64,000 bases of DNA from positions 62,001-126,000 of the forward strand of contig NZ_JACIHE010000014.1 in the NCBI RefSeq assembly GCF_014198245.1, in the 5' to 3' direction. Shown piece after piece: positions 1 through 7,377 of this stretch. The notes beneath the pieces are model-generated. The model was not told where the DNA came from and ran no database searches. It saw only the letters and a program-made list of their open reading frames with translations. How positions within the stretch are numbered: position 1 is the stretch's first letter; each line of letters opens with the position of its first letter. The translations under genes and the position numbers were made by a program. Origin of the DNA: Bradyrhizobium sp. cir1. GTDB lineage: Bacteria; Pseudomonadota; Alphaproteobacteria; Rhizobiales; Xanthobacteraceae.

Positions 1-125
1 TTGCGGATGCGACGACCGACCGCGACGTCCATCGCGGGCTCGGCCGGTTTGGCGACGGCTTTGGCTCTCGCCTTCCTGGCCGGCTTTGCGGCGGCCGGTT
101 TGCGCATTCTTTTGCCACCGCTCAC
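1..125 (-). CDS. N-terminus of helix-turn-helix (XRE-like) regulator, partial
   Basis: Reading leftward, an open frame runs off the left edge of the window. It encodes a short Lys/Ala/Arg-rich leader followed by MDVAVGRRIRK, the usual entry into an XRE-type helix-turn-helix domain. Two starts are possible: GTG at 125 (with GAAGGA upstream) or ATG at 107 (seven codons later in the same frame, with no clear ribosome site of its own). The gene diverges from the amino acid ABC transporter that begins at 288, so it is a natural candidate regulator of that operon. The effector-binding part (often a cupin in such regulators) lies outside the window, so the family call rests on about 40 residues. Confidence 0.55.
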   Translation of the reverse strand, partial: MSGGKRMRKPAAAKPARKARAKAVAKPAEPAMDVAVGRRIR

Positions 126-139
126 GTCAAACCGCTTCC

Positions 140-206
140 TTCATGTGCATGAAAACCGCTTGCATCACTGGCGAAAGTGTGACCAAATTTTCATATTGGT
201 GAAAAT
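140..206. promoter_or_regulatory. paired TTCA-N6-TGAA inverted repeats, candidate operator
   Basis: Between the divergent regulator and transporter genes are two palindromes of the same architecture. TTCATGTGCATGAA lies at 140-153 and TTCATATTGGTGAA at 190-203; the second extends to ATTTTCA-N6-TGAAAAT at 187-206. Their centres are 50 bases apart, close to five helical turns, so a dimeric regulator could bind both on one face. The obvious candidate is the helix-turn-helix protein encoded to the left. That pairing is an inference from position and symmetry. Confidence 0.45.
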
Positions 207-287
207 AGGCCGAAACGGCTTGGCCCGCAACGTCTGCGATCAAGACATCTGCGAGGCCCACTTCGGCCGGGCCCAAAGGGGGATGCG

Positions 288-1046
288 ATGAAGCGTTTTG
301 TTCAGGCCGCGATTGCGGCGCTCGCGCTGTTTGCCGCCGCGCCTGGCTCGGCGCAGCAGGTGCTGAAGGTCGGCTCGACGCCGACAGGCATTCCCTTCAC
401 CTTCCTCGACACCAAGACCAACACCATCCAGGGCATCATGGTCGATATCATCACCGAGGTCGGCAAGGACGCCGGCCTCAACGTGCAGATCGAGCCAATG
501 GCGTTCTCGGCACTGATCCCGTCGCTGACCTCGAGCAAGATCGACATCATCGCGGCTGCGATGTTCATCACCGCGCCGCGCAAGGAGGTCGTCGACTTCT
601 CCGACCCGATCTACACCTACGGCGAGGGCCTCGTGGTGCCGAAGGGCGACACCAAGGCTTACACCACCCAGGAAGACCTGAAGGGCGAGACCGTCGGCGC
701 CCAGGTCGGCACCGCCTTCGTCGATGCGCTGAAGAAGTCCGGCCTGTTCGCGGACGTGAAGGCCTACGACACCATCCCCGACATCCTGCGCGACGTGAAC
801 ACCGGCCGTCTCAAGGCTGGCTTCGCCGACTATCCCATCCTCGCCTATAACCTGAAGCAGGGCGGTTTCCCCGAGGTGCGTCTCGTCGACGGCTACAAGC
901 CCGTCACCGTCGGCTCGGTCGGTATCGGCGTGCGCAAGGGCGAGAGCGCGCTGCTCGGCAAGATCAACGCCTCGCTGGCGAAGCTGAAGGCCAACGGCAC
1001 CATCGACAAGATCCTCGATAAATGGGGCCTGAAGGCGCAGGGTTGA
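288..1046 (+). CDS. amino acid ABC transporter substrate-binding protein
   Basis: A 252-residue periplasmic binding protein of the polar amino acid family (SBP_bac_3). Residues 1-22 form a signal peptide ending GSA before QQ. The mature part opens with the family pattern of a short strand, PFTF, and then a GIMVDI segment that lines the ligand cleft. The acidic and aromatic residues typical of amino acid pockets (DFSDPIYTYGEG near residue 105) are present. A GGGGG ribosome site precedes the ATG. It is first in an operon with a permease and an ATPase and would deliver an amino acid or a related amine to them. The exact ligand cannot be read from sequence alone. Confidence 0.9.
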   Translation: MKRFVQAAIAALALFAAAPGSAQQVLKVGSTPTGIPFTFLDTKTNTIQGIMVDIITEVGKDAGLNVQIEPMAFSALIPSLTSSKIDIIAAAMFITAPRKEVVDFSDPIYTYGEGLVVPKGDTKAYTTQEDLKGETVGAQVGTAFVDALKKSGLFADVKAYDTIPDILRDVNTGRLKAGFADYPILAYNLKQGGFPEVRLVDGYKPVTVGSVGIGVRKGESALLGKINASLAKLKANGTIDKILDKWGLKAQG

Positions 1047-1074
1047 TCGATAGAGGCTGATCGAAAGCTGCCCG

Positions 1075-1728
1075 ATGAAAGGCTTCTGGCACGACGCTGC
1101 CGAGTTCTTCCCGATCCTGATGAACGGCGTCGCATTGACGATCGTCGTCACCATCGGCTCGCTGCTGCTCTCGACCCTGCTCGGTCTCGTCTGGGCGATG
1201 ATGCGGGTCTCCGGCATCAAGGCGCTGTCGATGCTCAGCGCCAGCCTGATCAACGTGATCCGCGGCATCCCGATCATCGTCCTCTTGTTCTATCTCTACT
1301 TCGTGATGCCGGATCTCGGCGTCACGCTGTCGGCCTTGCAGGCCGCCATCCTCGGGCTCGGCATCGCCTACTCGGCCTATCAGGCCGAAAACTTCCGCGC
1401 CGGCATCGAGGCCATCGACAAGGGCCAGATCGAGGCGGCGCAGTCGATCGGCATGGGCTGGTGGCTCACCATGCGCCGCGTGGTGCTGCCGCAGGCCGTG
1501 CGCATCGTGCTGCCGCCCTACGGCAATGTCATGATCATGATGCTGAAGGACTCTTCGCAAGCCTCGACCATCACGGTCGCCGAGCTCGCGCTGCAGGGCA
1601 AGCTGATTGCGTCCTCGACCTTCAAGAACACCAGCGTGTTCACGCTGGTTGCGCTGATGTATCTCACCATGAGCATTCCTTTGATCCTGCTGGTCCGTCA
1701 TTTCGAGAAGCGGGCCGGCAAGAAATGA
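1075..1728 (+). CDS. amino acid ABC transporter permease (HisM/GlnP type)
   Basis: A 217-residue inner-membrane permease with about five hydrophobic helices. The cytoplasmic EAA loop is clear (EAAQSIGMGWWLTMRRVVLPQA without a break, around residues 121-142); this loop contacts the ATPase. Length and layout match one-chain permeases of polar amino acid importers. It begins 28 bases after the binding protein, and its stop overlaps the ATG of the ATPase gene by four bases (ATGA), so translation is probably coupled. Only one permease gene is present, which implies a homodimer. Confidence 0.9.
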   Translation: MKGFWHDAAEFFPILMNGVALTIVVTIGSLLLSTLLGLVWAMMRVSGIKALSMLSASLINVIRGIPIIVLLFYLYFVMPDLGVTLSALQAAILGLGIAYSAYQAENFRAGIEAIDKGQIEAAQSIGMGWWLTMRRVVLPQAVRIVLPPYGNVMIMMLKDSSQASTITVAELALQGKLIASSTFKNTSVFTLVALMYLTMSIPLILLVRHFEKRAGKK

Positions 1729-2456
1729 TCGAGCTGAGCGACGTCCACAAGAGCTTTGGCGAGGTCGAGGTGCTCAAGGGCATCACGGCTTCCGTCGAGA
1801 AGGGCGAGGTGGTCTGCATCATCGGTCCCTCGGGCTCCGGCAAATCCACCATCCTGCGCTGCATCAACGGGCTAGAAAGCTACGACCGCGGCGAGATCAG
1901 CGTCGAGGGATTGAAGGTCGACCGCGACGCGCCGTCGATCGTGAACATCCGCACCCAGGTGTCGATGGTGTTCCAGCGCTTCAACCTGTTCCCGCACCGC
2001 ACGGCGCTGGAGAACGTGGTTGAAGGTCCGCTCTTCGTGAAGAAGGAGCCGCGTGCCGCAGCGCTCGAGCGGGGCCGCGCGCTACTCGCTCAGGTCGGCC
2101 TCGCCGAGAAGGCCGACGCCGACCCGCCGCAGCTCTCCGGCGGCCAGCAGCAGCGCGTCGCGATCGCGCGGGCGCTTGCGATGCAGCCCAAGGCAATCCT
2201 GTTCGACGAGCCGACCTCGGCGCTCGACCCTGAATTGGTCGGCGACGTCCTCGGCGTGATGCGCAAGCTCGCCGACGACGGCATGACCATGGTCGTCGTC
2301 ACCCACGAGATGGGCTTTGCCCGCGACGTCGCCGACCGCGTGCTGTTCATCGACGGCGGCGTCATTGTCGAGCAAGGGCCGGCGAAATCGGTGCTCAATC
2401 AACCGCAGCACGCGCGCACGCAGGACTTCCTGCGCCGCGTGCTGCATCCGCTCTGA
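1725..2456 (+). CDS. amino acid ABC transporter ATP-binding protein (GlnQ type)
   Basis: A 243-residue ABC ATPase with every catalytic motif: Walker A GPSGSGKST at residues 34-42, Q-loop near 84, signature LSGGQQQR near 134, Walker B ILFDEPTSALDP near 156, and the H-loop histidine in VVTHE. The start is the ATG overlapping the permease stop; the frame stays open further upstream, but homology begins at MIELSDVHKSFG. It energises the importer encoded by the two preceding genes. Confidence 0.93.
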   Translation: MIELSDVHKSFGEVEVLKGITASVEKGEVVCIIGPSGSGKSTILRCINGLESYDRGEISVEGLKVDRDAPSIVNIRTQVSMVFQRFNLFPHRTALENVVEGPLFVKKEPRAAALERGRALLAQVGLAEKADADPPQLSGGQQQRVAIARALAMQPKAILFDEPTSALDPELVGDVLGVMRKLADDGMTMVVVTHEMGFARDVADRVLFIDGGVIVEQGPAKSVLNQPQHARTQDFLRRVLHPL

Positions 2457-2468
2457 CCGGACTTCGCC

Positions 2469-3752
2469 ATGACGCGCCTGCCCCTGCCGCCCTCGCTCTA
2501 TGCCGACACCGCCGTCGCGCCGGTCGCGACACCGCCGCTCGACGTCGACAAGACCGTTTCCGTCGCGATCATTGGCGGCGGCTATACCGGTCTGTCCACC
2601 GCCTTGCATCTGGCTGAGCAGGGCGTCGAGGCGCTGGTGCTGGAGGCGCAGGAGCCGGGCTGGGGCGCGTCCGGCAACAATGGCGGCCACACCAATCCCG
2701 GCCTGAAGCACGATCCCGATCAGATCGAGGCGGATTTCGGCGCTGAGCTCGGCCGCCGCATGATCGAGTTCTCCTACGGCACCCCGAACTTCACGCACGA
2801 TCTCATCCGGCGCTACCAGATTCCCTGCGAGGCGCGGCAGAACGGCACGCTGCGCGCGGCTTACAATGAGGCCAGCGCCGCCGCGATCGAGGCGACCGCG
2901 CAGCAATGCATCCGTCGCGGCATGCCTGTGACGTACCTCAACCGCGAGCAGCTGCGCGAGATGACCGGCACGGACCGCTACATCGGCGCCATGCTGGACA
3001 GCCGCGGCGGCGATCTGCATCCCCTCAGCTATGCCCGCGGCCTTGCGCGCGCTGCGATCTCCGCGGGCGCAAAGGTGCATGGCGAGACGCCGGCTTTGTC
3101 ACTGCGCCGCGACGGCAATCGCTGGCGCATCGAGACGCCGCGTGCGGTCGTACATGCGGAGAAAGTTCTGCTTGCGACCAACGGCTTCACCGACGATCTC
3201 TGGCCCGCGCTCCGCCGCACCATCGTGCCGGTGTTTTCCTCGATCGCTGCCACCGCACCGCTGTCCGACGATGTCGCCCGCTCGATCATGCCGACGCGCC
3301 CGGTGCTCTACGAGAGCGGCCACATCACCGTCTACTATCGCATCGACCAGCAGAACCGCCTGCTGATGGGCGGCCGCGGTCCGATGCGCTGGATCAACTC
3401 GCCGCACGATGTCGCCTATCTCATGCGTTATGCGGAAAGGCTGTGGCCCCAGCTCAAGGGCGTCGCCTGGACCCACGGCTGGAACAGCCGGCTCGCGATC
3501 ACCGGGGATCATTACCCGCATGTGCACGAGCCCGCGGAGAGCGTCCTGATCTCGCTCGGCTGCAACGGCCGCGGCGTCGCGCTCTCGACGGCGATGGGCG
3601 CGCAGCTCGCGCGCCGGCTGATCGGCGGCGCCAGGGCCGAAATCGACATGCCCATATCAGGCATCAAGCCGATCCCGATGCACGCGTTCTGGCCGGTCGG
3701 CGTGACCACCGCTGTGATTGCGGGCCGCGTGCGGGACCGGCTCGGCATATAA
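2469..3752 (+). CDS. FAD-dependent amine/amino acid oxidoreductase (DAO family)
   Basis: A 427-residue flavoprotein. The dinucleotide-binding fold is at residues 34-60 (IIGGGYTGLSTA, then the ribose-binding Glu in LVLEA), followed by GASGNNGGH, a segment seen in gamma-glutamylputrescine oxidase (PuuB)-like enzymes. The C-terminus carries the second FAD contact (NGRGVALS). It starts 12 bases after the ABC ATPase and is probably in the same operon, so a reasonable inference is that it oxidises the imported amine or amino acid. A gamma-glutamyltransferase lies nearby on the other strand, which would suit a gamma-glutamylated substrate, but no PuuA, PuuC or PuuD gene is in the window. Confidence 0.82.
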   Translation: MTRLPLPPSLYADTAVAPVATPPLDVDKTVSVAIIGGGYTGLSTALHLAEQGVEALVLEAQEPGWGASGNNGGHTNPGLKHDPDQIEADFGAELGRRMIEFSYGTPNFTHDLIRRYQIPCEARQNGTLRAAYNEASAAAIEATAQQCIRRGMPVTYLNREQLREMTGTDRYIGAMLDSRGGDLHPLSYARGLARAAISAGAKVHGETPALSLRRDGNRWRIETPRAVVHAEKVLLATNGFTDDLWPALRRTIVPVFSSIAATAPLSDDVARSIMPTRPVLYESGHITVYYRIDQQNRLLMGGRGPMRWINSPHDVAYLMRYAERLWPQLKGVAWTHGWNSRLAITGDHYPHVHEPAESVLISLGCNGRGVALSTAMGAQLARRLIGGARAEIDMPISGIKPIPMHAFWPVGVTTAVIAGRVRDRLGI

Positions 3753-3754
3753 AG

Positions 3755-3784
3755 AAGGCGCCGCCTTGTTACGGGCGGCGCCTT
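3755..3784. terminator. 11-bp stem hairpin between convergent genes
   Basis: AAGGCGCCGCC at 3755-3765 pairs perfectly with GGCGGCGCCTT at 3774-3784 around an 8-base loop. It sits immediately after the oxidoreductase stop and just past the end of the small minus-strand gene. On the minus strand the stem is followed by a T-rich run (CTTTATAT), so it is a better terminator for the minus gene and a possible bidirectional one. Confidence 0.7.
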
Positions 3785-3803
3785 GCAGGAATTGCAGATG
3801 GCG

Positions 3804-4022
3804 TCAGCAGCGGCCCTGCTTCCACAGTCCGGGCGGGCAACCGTGGCCGCGCCAGCCGACCTTGCGTCCATGCGACCATCCGGGCGGCGTGCCATGGTGA
3901 TGATGGCCCATCGCGTGGCCATAACCGTGTCCGCCGCCATGGCCGCCCTTGGCCAGCACGGGGCTGGTGAGCGTGAGGCCGGCTGCAACGATCAGCGACG
4001 CGGCGAGCGCAAGTTTCTTCAT
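3804..4022 (-). CDS. small secreted His/Gly-rich protein
   Basis: A 72-residue protein. Residues 1-24 are a clear signal peptide (MKKLALAAS start, ending PVLA), followed by a His- and Gly-rich stretch (KGGHGGGHGYGHAMGHHHHG) and a C-terminal region with two cysteines. The frame continues upstream, but GGAGGA lies just before this ATG and the signal peptide fixes the start. Histidine clusters of this kind could bind Ni, Zn or Cu in the periplasm, though no function is established. It is convergent with the oxidoreductase and ends beside the shared hairpin. Confidence 0.75.
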   Translation of the reverse strand: MKKLALAASLIVAAGLTLTSPVLAKGGHGGGHGYGHAMGHHHHGTPPGWSHGRKVGWRGHGCPPGLWKQGRC

Positions 4023-4194
4023 CGTGTCCTCCAGTGGGGCGAGCGCACTTGTCCGTTCAATGAACAGACGACGCGCAGCTAAGTTCCTTGCAAATGTGGA
4101 GGAGTCGTGACGCTCGCGGAGATGCGCAATCGCGCATCGGTTCAACGCGTGCTGGCACATTCTCGCTTGCGACGTACACGCGGTTCAAACGGAC

Positions 4195-5784
4195 TCAAGC
4201 CTCCGCCACCGCATCGGCCCAAGGCTGGAAGATCTCGACCGCGCCGGAATTGACCTCGCCCTCGCGCATCACCACGCTCGGACAGGCGAACTTCTGCGGC
4301 AGCGCCTGCACGCGGCTCTCTTCATAGTCGAAGCGCGCCGCCAGGACTTCGCGCACCTCCGCCGGCAGGCGGCAATCGCCGATCACAGTCGCGCCTTCGC
4401 TGGCGTCGATGCGAGGCTGATGGATGGCGGCATCGAGGTCCATGCCGAAATCCATCGCGAAGGACACGAGCTGCATGACAGAAGGCAGGATGCGGCGGCC
4501 GCCGGAGGCGCCGACCGCGAGGCGCTTGCCGTCCCCGGTTTCGGCGATGACCGGCGTGTAGTTGGTGAGGCAGCGCTTGCCTGATACGAGCGAGTTGGTG
4601 GTGCCGGGCGTCGGATCGAACCACATGATGCCGTTGTTCATGGCGATACCGGTATGAGGCGTCACGTATTTCGAGCCGAAGGACGAGAGCAGCGTCTGCG
4701 TCACCGCCGCGATGTTGCCGTCGCGGTCGACCACGGAGAAGTGCGTGGTACAGGCCGGCGCGAGATATTCGGCGCCGAGCGAGCGCTTGCCGTCGGCATC
4801 GCCCATGTCCTTGAGCCGCTCGCGATAGGCCGCCTGCAGGGCCACCGCATATTCGGCGTAGGCGGCCGCATCGGGCTCGCTGCCCGGCTTCAGATTCTGC
4901 TCGAGCAGGCGCAGCGCATGCGCCAGCGTCGGTCCTGCCGTGAGCTCCGGCGTCGCGAACACCTTGCCGCCGCGATAGGGGATCGCCAGGGGCTCGCGCA
5001 GATGGCTGCGGAATGCTGCGAGATCCTCCACCGACAGCGAGCCGCCGTCGGCTTTGATGTCGGAAGCGATGCTCCTGGCGAGATCGCCCTGGTAGAAGTC
5101 ACGTGGGCCGGCGTCGGCGAGGTGCGACAGCGTCGCCTTCAGATTGTCCAGCGGAAGCCGCGTCTCGGACTTGATGCCCCAGGGCGCGCTCGGCGGCAGG
5201 CCGTCCTTCAGGAATGTCGCCGCGCTCGCGGGATAGCGCCTGAGATCGGCCGCCGAGTTCGCGATCGTCAGCGTGGTCCACCAATCGACCAGCATGCCTT
5301 CGCCGGCGAGTGCGACAGCCGGCGCGACCAGATCCTTCCACGGCAGCTTTGCGTGGCGGCGATGCGCCTCCTCCATGCCGGCGACGACGCCGGGCACCGC
5401 GATCGCGCCGGGGCCGTGGATGTTGCGGTCGTCCTTCACTCGCTGCCAGGGAAACAGATCGGAGGCCGCCCCCTGGCCGCTGAGCGGATAATCGGCGGCG
5501 CGCAGGCTCTGCGGCGCGCACATGCCGTAGTCGATCACCTCGTAGCGATTTTCCCTGGCGCGGTAGAGCACCATCGCACCACCGCCGCCGATGCCGCTGT
5601 TCCAGGGCTCCAGCACGTTCAGCGCCATGGTGGTTGCCACGATCGCGTCCACGCAGTCGCCGCCCGCCGCCAGCACCTCCGCCCCCACCTCCGCCGCGCG
5701 CCGCGATTGCGCGGCGACGATGCCGCCCTTGGACTTGACGGCGGGCTTGCGGACGGTTTGGGCGAGGCTGAACTGATGAGGCAT
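4195..5784 (-). CDS. ggt: gamma-glutamyltransferase family protein
   Basis: A 529-residue Ntn-hydrolase of the gamma-glutamyltransferase family. The autoprocessing and nucleophile threonine lies in TTHFSVVD (T346), exactly the family pattern; further family blocks are NSGIGGGGAM near residue 62, MNNGIMWFDP near 382 and GASGGRRI near 425. The protein would cleave itself before T346 and hydrolyse or transfer gamma-glutamyl groups from glutathione-like substrates. Unlike periplasmic GGTs it has no visible signal peptide, so a cytoplasmic role is likely. The start is the ATG of MPHQF; the frame runs 112 codons further upstream but without family similarity. It is divergent from the enoyl-CoA hydratase gene, with 112 bases between. 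Confidence 0.88.
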   Translation of the reverse strand: MPHQFSLAQTVRKPAVKSKGGIVAAQSRRAAEVGAEVLAAGGDCVDAIVATTMALNVLEPWNSGIGGGGAMVLYRARENRYEVIDYGMCAPQSLRAADYPLSGQGAASDLFPWQRVKDDRNIHGPGAIAVPGVVAGMEEAHRRHAKLPWKDLVAPAVALAGEGMLVDWWTTLTIANSAADLRRYPASAATFLKDGLPPSAPWGIKSETRLPLDNLKATLSHLADAGPRDFYQGDLARSIASDIKADGGSLSVEDLAAFRSHLREPLAIPYRGGKVFATPELTAGPTLAHALRLLEQNLKPGSEPDAAAYAEYAVALQAAYRERLKDMGDADGKRSLGAEYLAPACTTHFSVVDRDGNIAAVTQTLLSSFGSKYVTPHTGIAMNNGIMWFDPTPGTTNSLVSGKRCLTNYTPVIAETGDGKRLAVGASGGRRILPSVMQLVSFAMDFGMDLDAAIHQPRIDASEGATVIGDCRLPAEVREVLAARFDYEESRVQALPQKFACPSVVMREGEVNSGAVEIFQPWADAVAEA

Positions 5785-5896
5785 GATGTCGCTTGTTGTC
5801 TTGGCTTCGTTGCGCTGACGTCGAGGCTCCACATTGGCGGAGCGCGCGGACAATGGCACATTGCCGGCAACGAGAACATCCAAAGGGAGACGCGAC

Positions 5897-6670
5897 ATGG
5901 CAGGTGTGAAACAAGCGCGGGATGGCGCGGTCGGGATTCTGACCCTCGACGAGCCCGCGAGCCTGAACGCGATGACGCCGGACCTGCTCGGCGCGCTCGC
6001 CACCGCCATCGCCGAGATGACGCAGGACGAGGACGTGCGCGCCCTGATTCTCACCGGCGCCGGGCGCGGCTTCTGCTCGGGCCAGAACCTGAAGGCGTCC
6101 GCGGCGCTCGGCGAGGACATCGCGGCGGGCGTGATGCGGTTCTACTGGCCGGCCTTCAAGGCATTGCGCGAATGCCGCGTGCCTGTTGTCGTCGCCGTCA
6201 ACGGGGTGGCGGCCGGCGGCGGCTTCAGCCTCGCGATGGCCGGCGACATCATCGTCGCGGCGCGGTCGGCGAGCTTCATCCAGGTGTTCAGCCGTATTGC
6301 ACTGGTGCCCGATCTCGGCTCGACCTGGCTGCTGCCGCGCCTGATCGGCCGGCAGCGGGCGCTCGAACTGATGCTGCTCAACGAGCCGCTGACAGCGGAG
6401 CGCTCCCAGGAGATCGGCCTCGTCCGGCAGGTCGTCGACGATGCGAAGCTGATGGATGAGGCGTTGGTGCTGGCGCGCCGCCTGGCGGAGGGGCCGACGC
6501 GCGCTTTGGTCGCAAGCCGCACCCTGGTCGAGGAGAGCGAGCACGCGACCTATGAAGCTCAGTTCCGCCGCGAGATCGAGCTCCAGGCCACGATCCGCAA
6601 GAGCTCAGATGCCATCGAAGGCCGCAACGCCTTTGTCGAGAAGCGCAAGGCGAAGTTTACGGGACGGTGA
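5897..6670 (+). CDS. enoyl-CoA hydratase/isomerase family protein (PaaG-like)
   Basis: A 257-residue crotonase-fold enzyme. The oxyanion-hole segments are GRGFCSGQNL near residue 54 and NGVAAGGGFSLA near 105. The acid residue position typical of PaaG-type isomerases is kept in LVPDLGSTWLLPR. The GFCSGQ motif and this aspartate resemble 1,2-epoxyphenylacetyl-CoA isomerase (PaaG), but no other phenylacetate gene is present, so the substrate is unknown. AAAGGGAGA precedes the chosen ATG; the frame extends 21 codons upstream without family similarity. Confidence 0.85.
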   Translation: MAGVKQARDGAVGILTLDEPASLNAMTPDLLGALATAIAEMTQDEDVRALILTGAGRGFCSGQNLKASAALGEDIAAGVMRFYWPAFKALRECRVPVVVAVNGVAAGGGFSLAMAGDIIVAARSASFIQVFSRIALVPDLGSTWLLPRLIGRQRALELMLLNEPLTAERSQEIGLVRQVVDDAKLMDEALVLARRLAEGPTRALVASRTLVEESEHATYEAQFRREIELQATIRKSSDAIEGRNAFVEKRKAKFTGR

Positions 6671-6692
6671 GGGGCGGTGCCGTCCCCAAACG

Positions 6693-6723
6693 CATCATGG
6701 CCGGGACAAGCCCGGCCATGATG
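6693..6723. terminator. 13-bp stem hairpin after the enoyl-CoA hydratase gene
   Basis: CATCATGGCCGGG pairs perfectly with CCCGGCCATGATG around the loop ACAAG. It lies 22 bases after the hydratase stop and 32 bases beyond the end of the convergent small minus-strand gene, so it could end transcription from both sides. There is no T-run on the plus strand. Hairpins of this kind built on a GGCCGGG-ACAAG-CCCGGCC core are familiar in Bradyrhizobium intergenic regions. Confidence 0.6.
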
Positions 6724-6755
6724 AGGAGGAGACGGAAATCAGCCGAAGAGTGCGC

Positions 6756-6932
6756 TCAGCGCGTGCGGTCCAGCCGGCTGGCCTGATACTTGGCGTGCCA
6801 TTTCGGGCCGGGCCCGCGCATGTAATGAAGCTCGGGGCGATAGGGGTTGCCGGCGACCCTCACCAGCGTCTGCCATTTGCTGGCGACGAAGGTCAGGGGC
6901 TGGCGGAGCAGGCTCAGTGAAGCGAGCAACAT
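6756..6932 (-). CDS. small protein of 58 residues, unknown function
   Basis: A short basic protein beginning MLLASLSLLRQPLTF and ending SRLDRTR. GAGGTGA lies seven bases before the ATG. It starts ten bases after the stop of the DUF6894 gene on the same strand, so the two form a likely operon. It is rich in Arg, Lys and aromatic residues and shows no signal peptide or recognisable domain. The good ribosome site and tight spacing are the main support. Confidence 0.5.
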   Translation of the reverse strand: MLLASLSLLRQPLTFVASKWQTLVRVAGNPYRPELHYMRGPGPKWHAKYQASRLDRTR

Positions 6933-6941
6933 GGCATCACC

Positions 6942-7175
6942 TCAGTGCGGCTTGCCGAGCATGGCGGTGAAGGGGAGATCGAAGATCTCCTCGCCGTCAT
7001 CATCGCTGACATGGATCACCCAGTCGCGCCAGTCTTCGGCACCGGGGGTCTGGATCATCGAGTGCATGATCTGGGCAGCGCGGTCGCGCGCCTCGGTCAG
7101 ACTGGCGACGGCGGCGCCGTAGCGGTCGATCAGCGTGCCCTCGGTGTTGGAGCAGTGAAAATAGACCTGGACCAT
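6942..7175 (-). CDS. DUF6894 family small protein
   Basis: A 77-residue protein with the DUF6894 layout: an opening VQVYFHCSN, an acidic D-R-YG turn, an Ala/Arg-rich helix (SLTEARDRAAQIMHSMI), then W-V-x-V-x-DDDG and a closing IFDLPF. AGGAGG precedes the ATG. The family is abundant in Bradyrhizobium and relatives and has no established function. It is first in a two-gene unit with the 58-residue protein. Confidence 0.78.
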   Translation of the reverse strand: MVQVYFHCSNTEGTLIDRYGAAVASLTEARDRAAQIMHSMIQTPGAEDWRDWVIHVSDDDGEEIFDLPFTAMLGKPH

Positions 7176-7377
7176 AAGCGCCTCCTGGAGAGAGCGATCG
7201 GGATGGCAAACCGATACCACCCCAAGCATTCGCGAAACATTCGGGTTGAGCCCGGTAAGGGAATTTACGGAGATTGGTCGGCACCAAGCTCGTTACAGGT
7301 TTAATCACAGGCGAGTGATGACTGGACGGCACCCAGGCGCCATGGAACAAGCGTCCCCGGGAAGTCGGGGGGCCACC

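Noticed and set aside
4654..6459. 601-codon open frame opposite the gamma-glutamyltransferase gene
   Set aside because: Composition is Arg/Gly/Ala-rich without domains; it is the expected shadow of a high-GC gene on the other strand.
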